Assembly: GCA_029865945.1 (NCBI GenBank)
Contig: JARXAH010000074.1
Span: forward strand, 1 to 57,917
Length of the DNA: 57,917 bases
Source of the DNA: Bacteriovoracaceae bacterium
GTDB taxonomy: Bacteria > Bdellovibrionota > Bacteriovoracia > Bacteriovoracales > Bacteriovoracaceae
Direction: 5' to 3'
The notes beneath the pieces are model-generated. The model was given only the letters and a program-made list of their open reading frames with translations. It had not been told where the DNA came from and ran no database searches. This document shows, in pieces, positions 1 through 11,165 of the stretch; within the stretch, counting starts at the first letter, position 1; the number at the start of each line of letters is the position of its first letter. The position numbers and the translations under genes were made by a program.

Positions 1-695
1 TTCTCTTTTAGAGGAATAACAAATTTTACTTGTGAAGCTATTAGTTGATTAAAAATTGAAAGCGATCCATAGGCACTATCACCAAGAAAATATCGATTCA
101 TTCCCTCTGGAACTTGTTTAAATACTCTGTAAATCATCGACTCAGCTCCCACTGAACTATGAGTGCTTCCTCCTCTCAAATTAAACCCATAACAAAAATC
201 ATATTGGTCATAACCTTGCAAACTACTTAGACCCCAGTTATTGTTGTAATCAAATCCCAAACCTTCCATCTTTTCACCTTCTTGTTCGTGAAATGTTCCA
301 TCGTTGCAAAATATAAAATCTTTATCTTCTTTGTGAATCGACATTCTTGCTTTCATCGCAAGCTTAATTAAATTATCTTCCAACTTCTCCACCTGACGAT
401 CATTAAAGCTCCTTAAGAATTTTCCCGCAGTCGTCGAAGCAATAACTTCTTCGTGAACCTTCAGAAACAAATCGTCATTTTTGAAACTATCTAAATCCTC
501 TAAGCAATCACCTCCCATAAAAAAACTAGTAACCAAGCACTCAAACTTACTCCACGAATCAATCCAACCGACAGATGGCAAATCCTTACGAAAAATATCT
601 TTGACCTTCAATTTTTCCATAACCTCTTTTAAAACATAAATTCCGCTATGAGCTGTGTAATTTTTCTTGCTTGCACTTAACTTGATGGGTTTCAT
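1..695 (-). CDS. IS1380-type transposase, N-terminal half (cut by window edge)
   Basis: Reading the minus strand from the ATG at 695 gives 231 codons open to the window edge, so the C-terminal half lies outside. The layout matches DDE group 1 (IS1380) transposases: an N-terminal segment with GGDCLEDL and FLRSF motifs, a first catalytic Asp in CNDGT (about residue 132), an LRGGSTHSS block near 173-181, and a second catalytic Asp in LGDSAYG (about 206). Family members are about 450 residues long. It would cut and join IS ends. Nothing seen is broken, but intactness cannot be judged from half a gene. The right end of the element should lie in about 700-880; I could not recognise a terminal repeat because the other end is missing. 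Confidence 0.85.
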   Translation of the reverse strand, partial: MKPIKLSASKKNYTAHSGIYVLKEVMEKLKVKDIFRKDLPSVGWIDSWSKFECLVTSFFMGGDCLEDLDSFKNDDLFLKVHEEVIASTTAGKFLRSFNDRQVEKLEDNLIKLAMKARMSIHKEDKDFIFCNDGTFHEQEGEKMEGLGFDYNNNWGLSSLQGYDQYDFCYGFNLRGGSTHSSVGAESMIYRVFKQVPEGMNRYFLGDSAYGSLSIFNQLIASQVKFVIPLKE

Positions 696-702
696 TATTT
701 TC

Positions 703-719
703 TACTCCATTTTGGAGTA
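703..719. promoter_or_regulatory. Perfect inverted repeat just upstream of the transposase start
   Basis: TACTCCA, a TTT spacer, then TGGAGTA: 7-base arms ending 8 bases before the transposase ATG at 695. The position suits an operator or translational control element of the IS, or part of its end. The role is inferred from position only. Confidence 0.4.
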
Positions 720-888
720 TCAGTTATAAAAAATAAAATCTCATTCGTCTGCGCGAATGGCCGAAGCCATCCAAATTTGAGTATTTGGGTGATGATAAAA
801 AACAGAGCGGAAATACTATAAAACCTGAATTGTTAAGATTTTTATGAATTTAAATAGAAGGATTTAGGCTATAACTCTGAGGAATTAT

Positions 889-1059
889 TCAGCGTTTATG
901 TTCGGCCACTGTTCTAATCGCTGTTAAAATTGCGGATGGCTCATCGCCATTATCTTCAAAGTTGGCCTTGATAAATTCAATTTGGGCTTCCTCGTCGTCT
1001 CGCAATGTGGCCACAAGGTCATCGTGAAAAGAAATGGAGACCTTAGTTTTCTTTTTCAT
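889..1059 (-). pseudogene. Truncated HigA-like antitoxin
   Basis: A 56-codon frame on the minus strand starts at the ATG at 1059, with GGAG about 9 bases upstream. Its sequence (for example DDEEAQIEFIKANFEDN, then ILTAIRTVAEHKR) resembles the N-terminus of the roughly 100-residue addiction-module antidote family (HigA-like, COG3636). In that family the conserved ending leads directly into an HTH domain; here a stop follows at once, so the DNA-binding half is missing. It overlaps the end of the toxin remnant at 1043 by 17 bases, the usual toxin-then-antitoxin arrangement. I read the pair as a decayed module. Confidence 0.6.
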
Positions 1060-1288
1060 ATTCATTTCTCCTCAAATAATCTGCCCAATATTCATGAGCA
1101 ATTTGGATATCTTTTTCTTGGGAAGACTTATTTCCTCCATTTAAAAGCACCACAATTTTTTCACCATCATTTCCAAAGTAAATTCTAATACCGCCACCAA
1201 AAGTGAAACGTATTTCCATTACTCCATTTCCCACTGACTTCGCATCACCAAAATTTCCAGCTTCTAATCGATTAAATATCGCATAAAT
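1043..1288 (-). pseudogene. HigB/RelE-like (Gp49 family) toxin remnant lacking its N-terminus
   Basis: The minus-strand frame IYAIFNRLEAGNFGDAK followed by GNGVMEIRFTFGGGIRIYF and IVVLLNGGNKSSQEKDI is the C-terminal two thirds of a phage Gp49-like (RelE/HigB superfamily) mRNA interferase: the R-x-x-FGGG-x-R-I-Y-F and LLNGG-K-S-QE-DI motifs are clear. An in-frame TGA at 1289-1291 precedes the first conserved residue, so the N-terminal helix is gone. Only a late ATG (1234) remains for initiation. The normal order toxin-antitoxin is retained with the downstream truncated antitoxin. Most likely inactive. Confidence 0.65.
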
Positions 1289-1349
1289 TCAAGTAACATA
1301 AAACCAAGTAATTATGAAATTTTTGTCCGTATTACCCTAATTTCACAAT

Positions 1350-1373
1350 TTTGTTGCATATTTTTGCAACAAA
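1350..1373. promoter_or_regulatory. Operator-like palindrome of the toxin-antitoxin operon
   Basis: A 9-base inverted repeat (TTTGTTGCA / TGCAACAAA, 6-base spacer) sits immediately upstream of the toxin gene. Type II modules are commonly autorepressed by the antitoxin HTH binding such a dyad. The palindrome covers the possible TTG start at 1364, which argues that translation begins at the ATG at 1391. Function inferred from position and symmetry. Confidence 0.55.
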
Positions 1374-1390
1374 TAGTAAAATTATATCAA

Positions 1391-1687
1391 ATGAGACGAG
1401 AATACGGCATTGAATCCATTACTATAAACTCAAAAACCATCACAAAACTAATTGTGGATGACCATGTTGATAAGCACTCGGATCACATTAACGATGAGCT
1501 TATTATGAAACTGATTCGATCTCTAAAGGATCAGCGTTTTGAGCCAATAAAAGAGTCTGAAGGTTTCCAATATTTTGCCTCCGTTATCAAAGAAGAAGAT
1601 AAGTGGTACAAATTGGTTTGGTTACTTGAAAGAGAATCAATCTTTATAGGTGTAATTACCGCATTCAGAGATAGGAGGATTAAATGA
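1391..1687 (+). CDS. Putative toxin of a type II toxin-antitoxin pair
   Basis: About 98 residues from the ATG at 1391; a TTG at 1364 in the same frame would give 107 but lies inside the operator-like palindrome, and neither start has a good ribosome binding site. The protein has no signal peptide. It ends in a beta-rich segment (KWYKLVWLLERES, then GVITAFRDRR) like the C-terminal strands of RelE/ParE or DUF4258-type small toxins, preceded by a helical HVDKHSDHIND region. The stop overlaps the start of the HTH gene by 4 bases (ATGA), indicating translational coupling. The toxin role is inferred from size, fold hints and partner; I do not recognise the exact family. Confidence 0.6.
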   Translation: MRREYGIESITINSKTITKLIVDDHVDKHSDHINDELIMKLIRSLKDQRFEPIKESEGFQYFASVIKEEDKWYKLVWLLERESIFIGVITAFRDRRIK

Positions 1688-1986
1688 AATATCCAGACAA
1701 AAATCAAATTGCAGAAATTTTAAATGTCATTTCAGAAGACGATTTCGTTGAAGTTCTTCCCATTGATGCCAGCAATGTGGATAAAGTAAAATACCAACTT
1801 TGCAAAAAGTTTGTAACCTATCTTCAAGATCACAAAATCAATCAATCAGAGTTGGCCCGAAGGCTTGAGATTGATAGGTCCAGAGTAAATTGGATTGTAA
1901 AATACAAAACTGAACATTTTACCATCGACCGGCTGTATGAATTACTTGGAAAGCTCGATAAAACTATCGTGCTAAAAGTTTCCTAA
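1684..1986 (+). CDS. XRE-family HTH antitoxin
   Basis: 100 residues. An Xre/HigA-type helix-turn-helix lies at about residues 55-85 (INQSELARRLEIDRSRVNW) followed by IDRLYELLGKLDKTIVLKV, an ending typical of the small HTH antitoxins paired with RelE-like toxins. Start ATG at 1684 overlaps the upstream toxin stop. It should neutralise the upstream protein and repress the operon at the palindrome at 1350-1373. Toxin-first order is as in higBA. Good confidence in the HTH, moderate in the antitoxin role. Confidence 0.75.
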   Translation: MKYPDKNQIAEILNVISEDDFVEVLPIDASNVDKVKYQLCKKFVTYLQDHKINQSELARRLEIDRSRVNWIVKYKTEHFTIDRLYELLGKLDKTIVLKVS

Positions 1987-1995
1987 TCCACCAGT

Positions 1996-2260
1996 TTATT
2001 TGATCTTTTGGAAGTAGTTCTGTATGGCCATTTTAGTTCTACCGTAATGAGTGACCAGTTGTTTTCTCGACCAACCTTCGATGTAGCATAGTTTTGCTTT
2101 GCGATGCCAAATCAACTCTCGAGTCCGACCACTGAACGCTGTACTCTGTTACTACAGTCAGGAGTTTTTCTAAACTCTCGCCGCGGGCACCATTTTTTAA
2201 ACCCAAATCCGCACGTTTTGATTTTTCAACCCATACAATCTCAATTTTTTTATCTTTCGG
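1996..2260 (-). pseudogene. Possible decayed coding remnant
   Basis: On the minus strand two stop-free stretches in different frames follow each other. One includes IEIVWVEKSKRADLGLKNG; the other, ending at the TAA at 1996-1998, includes LIWHRKAKLCYIEGWSRKQL and HYGRTKMAIQNYFQKIK. Neither has a sensible start codon and they are separated by a frame change, so if coding this is a broken gene. No family recognised. Weak evidence. Confidence 0.2.
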
Positions 2261-2303
2261 CCGAAGTGGTCACTCATAACGTGGCCGCTTCGGCTTTTTT
2301 TTT
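2260..2303 (+). terminator. Strong rho-independent terminator
   Basis: A 14-base stem with two G-U pairs (GCCGAAGTGGTCAC with GTGGCCGCTTCGGC), a 7-base loop and a run of nine T. It reads on the plus strand and lies 274 bases after the antitoxin stop, so it may end the toxin-antitoxin transcript or an unannotated RNA from 1990-2260. Confidence 0.85.
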
Positions 2304-2611
2304 GCCAATTTTCTAAAATATCCTCCGCGATTTTCTTTTTAACGTCGTGAATACATCGCTAAATTCACCAAAGCCTATTTTAAAGGCGCTTGGCGGCTTG
2401 TGCCCGGTAGCAAATTGGTAGAGAAAATATTTTCTTATTAATCAAATTTTTGCTCACAATATTGTGAATTTATAAAAAATCTTATTATGGCCAAGGATTC
2501 TTGAGAAAAAATCACACGACAACAATTACATTTAGAACTTTCACCTTGTAATCAGCTTTTATTTATTGTAATGACCTTTAGGTAATTTTATCATTAAAGA
2601 GGTTAGCTATT

Positions 2612-3199
2612 ATGAAGATTTTTTTTGGTGCTTTGATAGCATTTTTGTCACATTTTACATTTGCCCAAGAAATTAAGCTTCTTGATCTAAAAAATCCTGA
2701 ATCCATAAAATATACAAGCGATGATATTAAGGTATACGTAAGGAATAACAATAAAGACCAGCAGATAACCTTAGGGTTTAAGTTGCAATATACATCTAAA
2801 AAGAAAAATCACCCAAAAATGATTGAACAAACATTCGACCTGAAATACGGCGACGAAAAACTCATTGTTTTTCCGCAAAAATTCAAAAAACTAAAATTAA
2901 ACGAAGTAAGGGGATGGTTTGACCGTTGGAACAAACAGTCTATGTGGTCAAGCTCCATAATCTTTAATTTAAGTACTCCAAAAGGTGAAGTAGAGTTAGA
3001 TAGTTATGGTCAGCTAGTTCTTGCTGACATTAATTATTACGAGTATGCGGTAGGGTGGCATGGATCGCATTTGTTTTTAGATTGTGGAATTGGATACAAA
3101 AATCGAGCAAAAACACAAGTTGAGTATGAAATCACCCTCAAAGAAAACTTTAGTAACGAATTTCACTTAAACTTCGTAAAATCTGAGTGTCCTCACTAA
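2612..3199 (+). CDS. Secreted protein of unknown function
   Basis: 195 residues. Residues 1-18 form a Sec signal peptide (MKIFFGALIAFLSHFTFA) with cleavage probably after FA, so the product is periplasmic or secreted. The start is supported by GAGG about 9 bases upstream. The mature part is rich in alternating polar and hydrophobic segments (KLLDLKNPESIKYTSDDIKV, QVEYEITLKENFS), suggesting a beta-sandwich. Two Cys (CGIGY, SECPH) near the C-terminus could form a disulfide. No family recognised. It stands alone: the next gene is katG on the other strand, 266 bases away. Confidence 0.7.
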   Translation: MKIFFGALIAFLSHFTFAQEIKLLDLKNPESIKYTSDDIKVYVRNNNKDQQITLGFKLQYTSKKKNHPKMIEQTFDLKYGDEKLIVFPQKFKKLKLNEVRGWFDRWNKQSMWSSSIIFNLSTPKGEVELDSYGQLVLADINYYEYAVGWHGSHLFLDCGIGYKNRAKTQVEYEITLKENFSNEFHLNFVKSECPH

Positions 3200-3331
3200 T
3201 CCTGGCTTTCAAGGGCCAAATTGCACATTTGACACTAGCTTTCGTAATATTGAGAACTCATTTAAGCTGGGAGAAAATATGTGGAAGGCGTATGGTTTTA
3301 GGTACTAACTAGTATGGATTTTTAGGAATTT

Positions 3332-3414
3332 GTGCCAAGTCTTCTTTGTTAGCAAATCTGCTTCCGAAGTGCTTCAAAAATGAAACAAACTACAAAACAA
3401 AGAGAACCTGGCAC
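3332..3414. repeat. Imperfect 19-bp inverted repeat enclosing 45 bp
   Basis: GTGCCAAGTCTTCTTTGTT at 3332-3350 is complementary to AACAAAGAGAACCTGGCAC at 3396-3414 with three mismatches. The inner segment holds a small GAAG/CTTC hairpin. It lies 52 bases beyond the katG stop, between convergent genes. No T-run follows the stem on either strand, so a simple terminator is not the obvious reading; a small non-autonomous element is possible. Confidence 0.6.
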
Positions 3415-3465
3415 GAATAAAATAAAAGACTAAAAAAAAACAAAAAAAATACAGTTGTTTACAGT

Positions 3466-6052
<2,587 letters not shown>

Positions 6053-6478
6053 TTAATGCCAAAACTCCGATGGAAGTTCAGGTCTTTGAATAAAATAGTT
6101 TTCAAGAGAACTGCATTTGCGACGATGAAGTTCCTCCAAACCCAGAACGACCAATGTATTGCCTGATGCAACTCCCATCTCTGTAACCTGTTTGGTAGAT
6201 TGAAATACGACCATGTCTGCTAAAGGTCCGGAATGGTCATCCACTGGATTTAATTTAAACCGCCATAAATCTACATATGGTAAACCATTAGACTTCCAAC
6301 AAAATGCTATAAAATAAAGGGATTCTTTCAACTCCCAACCGGAACCTGATAGGGCGCTCAATATTTGCAAATTAATCTCGGCCTCTTCAAGATTTTTCCA
6401 CCCTTCGTCAACGTAAGCAATCACCTTGCAAGATCCGTACTCACGAACAATTGGTTTGAATTTTGAAATAAATGCCAT
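6053..6478 (-). CDS. Hypothetical cytoplasmic protein
   Basis: 141 residues with no signal peptide or membrane segment, start ATG at 6478. The composition is that of a small soluble alpha/beta protein (KVIAYVDEGWKNLEEAEINL, GNTLVVLGLEELHRRK). Three Cys are scattered and form no metal motif. No family recognised. It stands alone between intergenic gaps of 283 and 364 bases, and no clear ribosome binding site is visible. Codon use resembles its neighbours, so I regard it as a real gene of unknown function. Confidence 0.55.
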   Translation of the reverse strand: MAFISKFKPIVREYGSCKVIAYVDEGWKNLEEAEINLQILSALSGSGWELKESLYFIAFCWKSNGLPYVDLWRFKLNPVDDHSGPLADMVVFQSTKQVTEMGVASGNTLVVLGLEELHRRKCSSLENYFIQRPELPSEFWH

Positions 6479-6761
6479 ACTAAAATGTTACCATTTTTTT
6501 CTATTTCAAGTCCAATGTTTCGTTGTTGTTCCCATAGTCACAGCGGTAAGAAACTAATTTTTTTTATAGTAATCGAAAAAAATTTAACACGAATTAAAGC
6601 TGTGAGTTATTGGGGCCCCGATTTCAATTTTAAAATTATTAGATTTTTTATTTTTGAAGGGCCGGAAAGTAGAGGGACTTAATTGAAAAAATGATTTGAA
6701 AAATAATGATGAATATGTCTTTGTGAATTACTGAATAAGTAAATTCTAAAATTTTTCGAAT

Positions 6762-7781
6762 TTATTTTTTCATTAAATTTGCGATTAAGCTTTTGTTGCA
6801 TTCATAGGGACCGAATTTTTCGGTGTGGTGATAATAAAACTGGATTTCTTGTTTTATCGTAGTCAATAATTTCAAAACTGTCTCTCTTTGTGTGGACGCA
6901 CTTTCATCAATAACATTTTTTAAATAGTGTTCCCAAATATAATTTCGAACTGGAGCAAAAAAACTGTGTGCCTCACTTTCCTTCCACCCTTCGAGTCCAT
7001 GGGAAATACTGAAGTCCCGATAACTTAACATTTTAGTTTCAGCTTCAGACATACTAGGATATTTTAGTGCTTCAAACATTGCATGGGAATTTCTACTAAA
7101 AAGTATCGCAATCACATCAGCAAATAATTCGTTATAAGGAGATAATATTTCATGTAATAATATCATTTCATTGTTTGTAAAAAAACTATCCTCTCCAATT
7201 TTGAACTCATTGTACAAATTTATAAATTTATCAAATTCAATTTTCATCTGCTCTTCGGTAAGACTTGCTTTCATAGTTAAAATTTTCTCCATGGCAATAT
7301 CTGCTTCAATTATTTTTTGATCATTTTCTTCAAAATTTTTATAAAACGTTTCAAGAAAAACTAATTCGCGTTTCAAGTATTGCTTGAAAAGTGCGTGGCC
7401 ATATTCATGCGCATAAAGGTAGTTGGCCAATTTTTTTTCCAGTATAAACTCACCCTTGTGATTTTTATAATTCTGGGGAAAATAAAGAATTCCTCCTTCC
7501 TTAAATTTAGCTTGGATGGAGACTTTGGAAACTTTTAAATGAATTTTTGTAACTACAGGGCTGAAATAGGAAATTGATTTTGAAATATTTGCCAGCTCTT
7601 CAACATAGTTACAGAATTCAATTTCATTCCACCTACCTTCATCATCACCAGTACCGCTTGTCGTAAGAAAATATGATTGAATTATTTCAGCAGGACAATT
7701 AAAGGAATAAGAAAAAGATGGTAAAAGGAATAGAAGCGCACTAATAATTGTTTCAAACTTATATTTTAACGATAATCTCAT
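6762..7781 (-). CDS. Putative secreted zinc metallopeptidase
   Basis: About 339 residues from the ATG at 7781, chosen because it begins directly with a good signal peptide (ALLFLLPSFSYS); upstream in-frame starts at 7817 (ATG) and 7838 (TTG) only add a tail. The mature protein has an HEXXH zinc site, AHEYGHALFK, and about 90 residues later ELFADVIAILF, a plausible third-ligand region as in several gluzincin families. Cys residues near both ends (NCPAE, YECNKS) may pair. It would cleave proteins or peptides in the periplasm or outside. The exact peptidase family is not recognised. No neighbour on the same strand. Confidence 0.6.
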   Translation of the reverse strand: MRLSLKYKFETIISALLFLLPSFSYSFNCPAEIIQSYFLTTSGTGDDEGRWNEIEFCNYVEELANISKSISYFSPVVTKIHLKVSKVSIQAKFKEGGILYFPQNYKNHKGEFILEKKLANYLYAHEYGHALFKQYLKRELVFLETFYKNFEENDQKIIEADIAMEKILTMKASLTEEQMKIEFDKFINLYNEFKIGEDSFFTNNEMILLHEILSPYNELFADVIAILFSRNSHAMFEALKYPSMSEAETKMLSYRDFSISHGLEGWKESEAHSFFAPVRNYIWEHYLKNVIDESASTQRETVLKLLTTIKQEIQFYYHHTEKFGPYECNKSLIANLMKK

Positions 7782-8106
7782 GCGCAAAGCATAACTGTAG
7801 AGGAAAATAAAATACATGAACTGTGAATTTTTTTCCAAACTATCAATCTAGCTTGATAACCGACCTTCAAATATAGTGACCGAGAGAAAATGAAATCCTG
7901 GCAACTTTTCAGAGAAGTATCATTTTTCAATCCTAAACGCTCGTATTTCAAGAAAATCTCAGACAGGAAAAAATTCTATAGAAAAAGGATCTCAAGAACC
8001 GTTAGGGTTTATTCTTAAAATACGTTACCTTGTTTTTATCTAGAATTTGAGCTTTCCTTTTGAAAGATAATGAAAATAATATATTAAATTCGAGATATTC
8101 CTTTTA

Positions 8107-8254
8107 TAACTACCTAGGTCCCTCGTAAATTTCGCCACTCTACGGACTCCTTCGGAATCCACGTATGGGATTCCTCAATCTGCGGCTTGCAAGGAGCAAG
8201 CCTCGAAACGTCGTCCTAGTCGTGACGAAATTTCCAGAGGGCCTTAGGCAGTTA
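8107..8254. repeat. Structured repeat, copy A
   Basis: 148 bases between divergent genes. The ends 8107-8134 and 8226-8254 are complementary over about 28 positions with few mismatches (AAATTTCG pairs with CGAAATTT at the inner edge). Inside lie two perfect hairpins: GGAATCC/GGATTCC (8154-8174) and GGCTTGC/GCAAGCC (8184-8202). The inner segment is closely similar to copy B: TTCGGAATCC, a variable loop, GGATTCCTCAA, CTGCG. One of six copies A-F in the window. Confidence 0.8.
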
Positions 8255-8296
8255 CAAAACCACGTAGGTAGATACTTCCTTTTAAGAGAAAATTTT

Positions 8297-8887
8297 ATGA
8301 TTATTGATTCATGGGAAATAAATTCAGAACTTAAATTATGTCATATTGATAAATTTGATGATTCGTTTAATGATTTAGTTCGAAAACATTTTGATGATAA
8401 TTATCCTATCTTAAGATGGAGAGAACATTTAAATCCAGACATACAACAGTCAGTTAAAGATCTCAACAAGAAACTAAATTCACGAATACATATTGATCTT
8501 GCTATTTTTAAAGGAGACCAGATCGTTGCCTGGTCTTATGGATGGCAAGGCGGATTGGAATCAGCAACATTCTATATGGCCAACTCATGTGTCATTCCAG
8601 AATATCGACGACAAGGCCTATACACCATTCTTCTAAACAAAATGATTGAACTATGTAAGAAGGTAGGATTTCACACTTTAACCTCTAGGCATGTTGCTTC
8701 AAATAACAATGTGATAATTGCTAAACTCAAAGCTAGTTTTAAAATTTCAGGTATAGAGTTATCTGAGATACATGGAAATTTAATTCATTTAACTTATTTT
8801 AATAATGAGTTAAGAGAAGAATCATTTGCAGTTAGAAGTGGATTTAAAAAGCCAGTAAGTGAACCCATTAAAAATCTTTTTTCCTAG
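8297..8887 (+). CDS. GNAT-family N-acetyltransferase
   Basis: About 196 residues from the ATG at 8297; the frame stays open further upstream only because it runs through repeat A, so the longer version is rejected. The acetyl-CoA binding motif A is clear: NSCVIPEYRRQGLYTILLNK (R-x-x-G-x-x), followed by MIELCKKVGF and a C-terminal strand-helix region. It should transfer an acetyl group to an unknown amine, in the cytoplasm. The N-terminal half (HFDDNYPILRWREHLNPDIQ) gives no substrate clue. Single gene; the promoter must lie in or just after repeat A. Confidence 0.75.
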   Translation: MIIDSWEINSELKLCHIDKFDDSFNDLVRKHFDDNYPILRWREHLNPDIQQSVKDLNKKLNSRIHIDLAIFKGDQIVAWSYGWQGGLESATFYMANSCVIPEYRRQGLYTILLNKMIELCKKVGFHTLTSRHVASNNNVIIAKLKASFKISGIELSEIHGNLIHLTYFNNELREESFAVRSGFKKPVSEPIKNLFS

Positions 8888-9479
8888 TAATCGAAATTTT
8901 TTGAGTTCAATAAGATTGGCATTGCGGTTGAAATGTAAAACGCCAATATGCCCTAGTTATTTACAAAAATTTTCACAATTAATTAGTATACCAATGCGCT
9001 CCACGCCAGCCTTAATACTTGGTTCGTCCATAAACTGAATTTGTTAATTGCCATTTACTAGAAGTGAAATTTTTCCAGATGCAGAAAATATAGGCTCTAA
9101 ATTTTTTAAAAAATCTGCAAAATACGAAAGTCTTAAAATCCTGAGCGGAGTGATTTTGTTTAAAAGGTCTCAATTTTCTGAAAATTCTCACTCACTCAAT
9201 GAGATTCTGATGGCCTTAGCAAACAAACTATCCGTTCCGTTCATCTCATTGCCTGAAAATTTTTAATACTAAAAATAGAAAATTTTAGTACTTATGAAAG
9301 CTAGGATATTGCACCCTCCGGCTTCAATGTTGAAACTTTTAATTTTTTTTTTTAAACTTCCATCATTTCCGTGAAATCTCGCAAAAGCTCCCAAATAATG
9401 TGTAACCCGTATTCTGAAATCATTATTTAATTGACAATTTTTTATGATATGGTATCAGTCTTAAACAAATGGAGAACAT
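8888..9479. other. Intergenic region, no convincing gene
   Basis: About 590 AT-rich bases. A weak inverted repeat ATTGGC/GCCAAT lies near 8911-8943. A 72-codon frame starting with TTG at 9048 has no ribosome binding site or recognisable domain and could be a gene remnant. No RNA gene seen. Confidence 0.3.
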
Positions 9480-9809
9480 ATGAAAAAAATTTGGACTTTT
9501 ATCGCATTTTTTAGTTTTGTTTCACTCTTGCAAGCACAGAGCATACTCAATATAAACGATAGTTGTTTTCGTCAAAACATAGACGAAATTCAAGCTAAAG
9601 CAGACTTATATTCTAATGAAATTTTAGATAAACTTGGAGCAAAAGAAAATTGCAAGACCTTTCGTAGGGCCAATTTTTCTTTAGCGGATCGACGCTACAT
9701 TTGTGATCAAAAATCGATACTTAAAAAAGTCGTGATTAAATTCTCAAGTAACTATTGTAATCTGGATAACTTCAAAGTTACTGCCTTTAAAGTAAAAAAA
9801 AGAAACTAA
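9480..9809 (+). CDS. Small secreted cysteine-containing protein
   Basis: 109 residues with a Sec signal peptide at 1-20 (ending SLLQAQ) and four Cys in the mature part (DSCFRQ, ENCKTF, YICDQK, NYCNLD), an even number that fits two disulfides in the periplasm. GGAG lies 6 bases before the ATG. The C-terminus is strongly basic (FKVKKRN). First of three successive small secreted proteins on this strand (9480, 10086, 10722), each with its own intergenic region. No family recognised. Confidence 0.65.
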   Translation: MKKIWTFIAFFSFVSLLQAQSILNINDSCFRQNIDEIQAKADLYSNEILDKLGAKENCKTFRRANFSLADRRYICDQKSILKKVVIKFSSNYCNLDNFKVTAFKVKKRN

Positions 9810-10085
9810 ATAATTCTCCCCATTAAAAGCTAAATTTCGAACCATCTCATACTGATAATCGCTGGGAGAAAATACACTCCCGGCTAATTTTCTAAAAATT
9901 CATCCTCCTTGCTAACAAAAGTTAGCTTCATGTAGAAATCTCGTCAACCTAAAGAAATCCTGAGCATTCTGTAATTTTATCTATTAGCTCTCTGAGATTG
10001 AAAATTTCATATCAATTGTTTGAACTTTATTATGACTTCTGCTAAAAGAACTTTGTACTTGTATTTATGAACAGGAGTTAAAATT

Positions 10086-10610
10086 ATGAAAAAATTTTTA
10101 TCAATTCTTATCTTTGTTGCCTTGCCTGCATTTTCCAAAGGAATTGTTTGCAAGGAAAGTTTCAAAGCAACAGGGCCAGAATTTGCTAGCTGTTCGACTG
10201 AATTAAAAGTTGAAGAGCAAGCAGATGGAATAAGCAAAGTAACATTGAAAAGCGAATGTGAGGGTTGGACTCCGCTGAGAGGATTAAACGTTAATGGTAC
10301 ACTTGATTCGACTTATAATTGTACGTACGCAGAAGAGCTAGTCCAATGTTCAGCAAAAGAAAAAATAGATGAAATCACTACAAGATATTATTCACTATCA
10401 GTTAACAAATATATAAAAACCTCAGTTGCAAAAACTGATCATATATATCGTGAAGAATATTATGATATCGATATTAATCCATCTGTAAGCGTAAATAATT
10501 CCCTCAAGAAGTTAGGTATCCCTCAAGATGGTATCTTCGCGCTAGAGTCATATGCCAGCGGTAATTTAATAGGACTAAAAGGAAAAATGTCCAGTTGTGC
10601 GAAATTATAA
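10086..10610 (+). CDS. Small secreted protein of unknown function
   Basis: 174 residues; signal peptide 1-18 (MKKFLSILIFVALPAFSK). The ribosome binding site AGGAG lies 10 bases before the ATG. The mature protein has seven Cys, including CKESFKATGPEFASCSTELK and a final CAKL, suggesting disulfide bonding in the periplasm, and repeated short beta-like segments (GISKVTLKSECEGW, IDEITTRYYSLSVNKY). No family recognised. Transcribed alone, between two other small secreted genes of the same orientation. Confidence 0.65.
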   Translation: MKKFLSILIFVALPAFSKGIVCKESFKATGPEFASCSTELKVEEQADGISKVTLKSECEGWTPLRGLNVNGTLDSTYNCTYAEELVQCSAKEKIDEITTRYYSLSVNKYIKTSVAKTDHIYREEYYDIDINPSVSVNNSLKKLGIPQDGIFALESYASGNLIGLKGKMSSCAKL

Positions 10611-10721
10611 AAAGATTTAAAACCATTAAATTATTGAACTTTTTAACTTCATTCAGGTGCTAACACTTTGTACGAGGATTAAAAAAATTAAATTAAACTA
10701 AATTAATCAAGGGAGATGTTT

Positions 10722-11165
10722 ATGAAAATTTTTATTTTGTCATATTTATTTGTTGTAAGTGCTTCGGTATTAGGACAAGTGCATCAAGGCAATATATGTA
10801 CTGTCGCGCTTTTTGATCGTGATTCAGATTTACTTGGTTCAGCGATACCTGGAAAAACACTGGGAACAGCTGTATCCGTTGATTTCAGCGGAACTTCATC
10901 TACTGTTGGAAAGTTATACAGTGTTTCAAAGAAAAGAGCAGTCATATACCGAGGTGTTATTGATATGGCCGGTTTGTTTAGAACTTCGTTTGAAGAAGTT
11001 GATCAAGCAAAAGATGGCTCAGTTACGTTCAAAAATCCAACCATCTTGTTAGAGGAAAAATACTACTATAGCCCATATCAGGAACTACCAGCAGATAACA
11101 AGCCTGCTTATATCGTCATGAAGGACTACGTTGCAACAATATTTTGCTATCAGTATAAAAATTAA
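10722..11165 (+). CDS. Small secreted protein of unknown function
   Basis: 147 residues. An ATG at 10716 is also in frame but the ribosome binding site AAGGGAG (10709-10715) touches it; the ATG at 10722, 6 bases after that site, is the likely start. Signal peptide 1-18 ends at SVLGQ. The mature part holds two Cys (NICTVALF near the start and IFCYQYKN at the very end), which could join the two termini. It is beta-rich by eye. No family recognised. Confidence 0.65.
   Translation: MKIFILSYLFVVSASVLGQVHQGNICTVALFDRDSDLLGSAIPGKTLGTAVSVDFSGTSSTVGKLYSVSKKRAVIYRGVIDMAGLFRTSFEEVDQAKDGSVTFKNPTILLEEKYYYSPYQELPADNKPAYIVMKDYVATIFCYQYKN

Noticed and set aside
2104-2316. 70-codon plus-strand frame
   Set aside because: It runs into the terminator hairpin and has no ribosome binding site or protein-like composition.
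8165-8296. N-terminal extension of the acetyltransferase
   Set aside because: It is translation of repeat A; the GNAT fold starts at the ATG at 8297.
9048-9266. 72-codon frame as a gene
   Set aside because: TTG start, no ribosome binding site, no domain and AT-rich low-complexity content; perhaps a remnant.
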